64,000 nucleotides of DNA. Source: Burkholderia sp. FERM BP-3421 (GTDB lineage: Bacteria > Pseudomonadota > Gammaproteobacteria > Burkholderiales > Burkholderiaceae). Positions 63,323 through 64,000 of the stretch are shown here, one piece after another. A program made the translations under genes and the position numbers. A model generated the notes under the pieces. It made no database searches, was not told where the DNA came from, and was given only the letters and a program-made list of their open reading frames with translations. The stretch is taken from NCBI RefSeq assembly GCF_028657905.1, contig NZ_CP117781.1, positions 1,984,001-2,048,000 of the forward strand, read 5' to 3'. Position 1 is the stretch's first letter. Each line of letters starts with the position of its first letter.

Positions 63323-64000
63323 TTATGTACGATGCGCGGCCGCCCCCCGTGCACGGCGTCGTCGGGGTCCACCCGCGGCCCCCGCGTCGCGGCGCGCATG
63401 CGCCACCGCGCGCAGCGCCTCGATCAGCGTGCGGGCCGCCGCCGACGGCTGCGTATCGGTGCGCAGGATCAGGCCGACCGGCTCGTCGGCGCCGGCCGCC
63501 GGCAGGGGCAGCAGCACCAGCGCGCCGGCCGCGAGATCGGCCCGCGCCGCGTCGCGCGGCACGAACCAGACCGCGTCGTTGTCGAGCGCGAGCGCGCGGC
63601 CGACCGAGACCGACAGCGCCTCGACGAACGATTCGAGCGGCGGCGCGCCGCTCGCGCCGAGCAGCTGATCGGCGGCCTGCCGGATCAGCGTGCCGTAAGG
63701 CGGCAATACCACCGGGTAGCCGGCGAGCCGGGCCGCCGCCGCGGGGTCCGCGGCGAGCGGATGGCCGGCCCGCACGACCGCGACGAGCGGCTCGCTGTAA
63801 AGCTGCTCGAACGTCAGCCCGACCATGCGCTCCGGCTCCGACAGCCGGCCGATCGCGCATTCGATCGCGCCCGCCTTCAGGCGCGCCAGCAGGGCCGCGT
63901 TGGCGTCGGTCGCGATCCGCACGACGAGGCGCGGCCACTGCGCGGCGAGCGCTTTCAGCAGCGGCGGCGCGAGCGCGGCCGCGACCGTCGGCAGCATGCC
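63323..64000 (-). CDS. LysR-family regulator, C-terminal part (runs off window)
   Basis: At least 225 residues of the effector-binding domain of an LTTR, in frame to the window edge. The beginning (LPTVAAALAPPLLKALAAQWPRLVVRI) and GRLSEPERMVGLTFEQLYSEPLVAVVRAGHPLA resemble the GbpR/PcaQ-type branch. The DNA-binding domain lies beyond base 64000. The targets are unknown. Confidence 0.85.
   Translation of the reverse strand, partial: GMLPTVAAALAPPLLKALAAQWPRLVVRIATDANAALLARLKAGAIECAIGRLSEPERMVGLTFEQLYSEPLVAVVRAGHPLAADPAAAARLAGYPVVLPPYGTLIRQAADQLLGASGAPPLESFVEALSVSVGRALALDNDAVWFVPRDAARADLAAGALVLLPLPAAGADEPVGLILRTDTQPSAAARTLIEALRAVAHARRDAGAAGGPRRRRARGAAAHRT

Overview
The window looks like chromosomal DNA of a Burkholderia sensu stricto species. 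It is very GC-rich with strong GC3 bias. It carries an ESPR-type trimeric autotransporter, the usual Burkholderia housekeeping families (PPK2, YceH, IlvA with ACT-like domains, Lhr, KefB/YbaL) and GC-rich microsatellites in intergenic gaps. The genus is an inference from protein families and composition. I cannot name the species, although the secondary-metabolite and peptide-export loci would suit a plant- or insect-associated lineage.

Layout: 0.3-4.6 kb is a giant SLST-repeat trimeric autotransporter adhesin. At 4.65-5.3 kb there is an anaerobic-looking module: a perfect FNR-type box followed by a candidate small RNA ending in an intrinsic terminator, then a divergent universal-stress-protein gene with its own FNR-like box. 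From 5.5-16 kb come a two-component pair, an isochorismatase-like hydrolase, a MocA-like nucleotidyltransferase, a chemoreceptor, a second FtsI-type transpeptidase, and an arabinose-binding protein directly followed by an SDR with no araG/araH between them. From 16-20 kb there is a KefB-type antiporter, a large microsatellite and a diguanylate cyclase.

20.1-29.0 kb is the first notable system. A LuxR-type regulator with no synthase in view is divergent from an eight-gene operon: hotdog thioesterase, membrane desaturase, free-standing ACP, cyclopropane-synthase-like methyltransferase, P450, type II thioesterase, fatty-acyl-AMP ligase, second hotdog thioesterase. There is no ketosynthase and no NRPS module. 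The logic is capture of a ready-made fatty acid onto the ACP, modification while tethered, and release. The methyltransferase has lost two of the residues that bind bicarbonate in CFA synthase. A 16-bp CTG-N10-CAG palindrome lies in the long AT-richer gap between regulator and operon.

29-41.5 kb is mostly metabolism and transport: YigZ, a FUSC protein, a two-subunit molybdenum hydroxylase, an LCM-like methyltransferase, YceH, a DMT exporter with a histidine-rich tail, an atypical NRAMP protein, IlvA preceded by a leader peptide and terminator (attenuator), and PPK2.

41.6-50 kb is the second notable system. Two small double-glycine leader peptides, each followed by a strong GC hairpin, sit upstream of a C39-peptidase ABC exporter, an LpxL-like acyltransferase homologue, an HlyD adaptor and an OmpW-like outer-membrane protein. 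A TolC-type protein is encoded divergently. This resembles a microcin- or class II bacteriocin-type export locus with a possible lipid-modification step and no recognisable immunity gene.

50-64 kb holds a GST, gamma-glutamyltransferase, a YdjM-like membrane protein, a full-length Lhr helicase, an APC permease, an unknown 142-aa protein, an O-methyltransferase, the C-terminal relic of a TonB-dependent receptor, a Cache-GGDEF diguanylate cyclase, and a LysR regulator running off the right edge.
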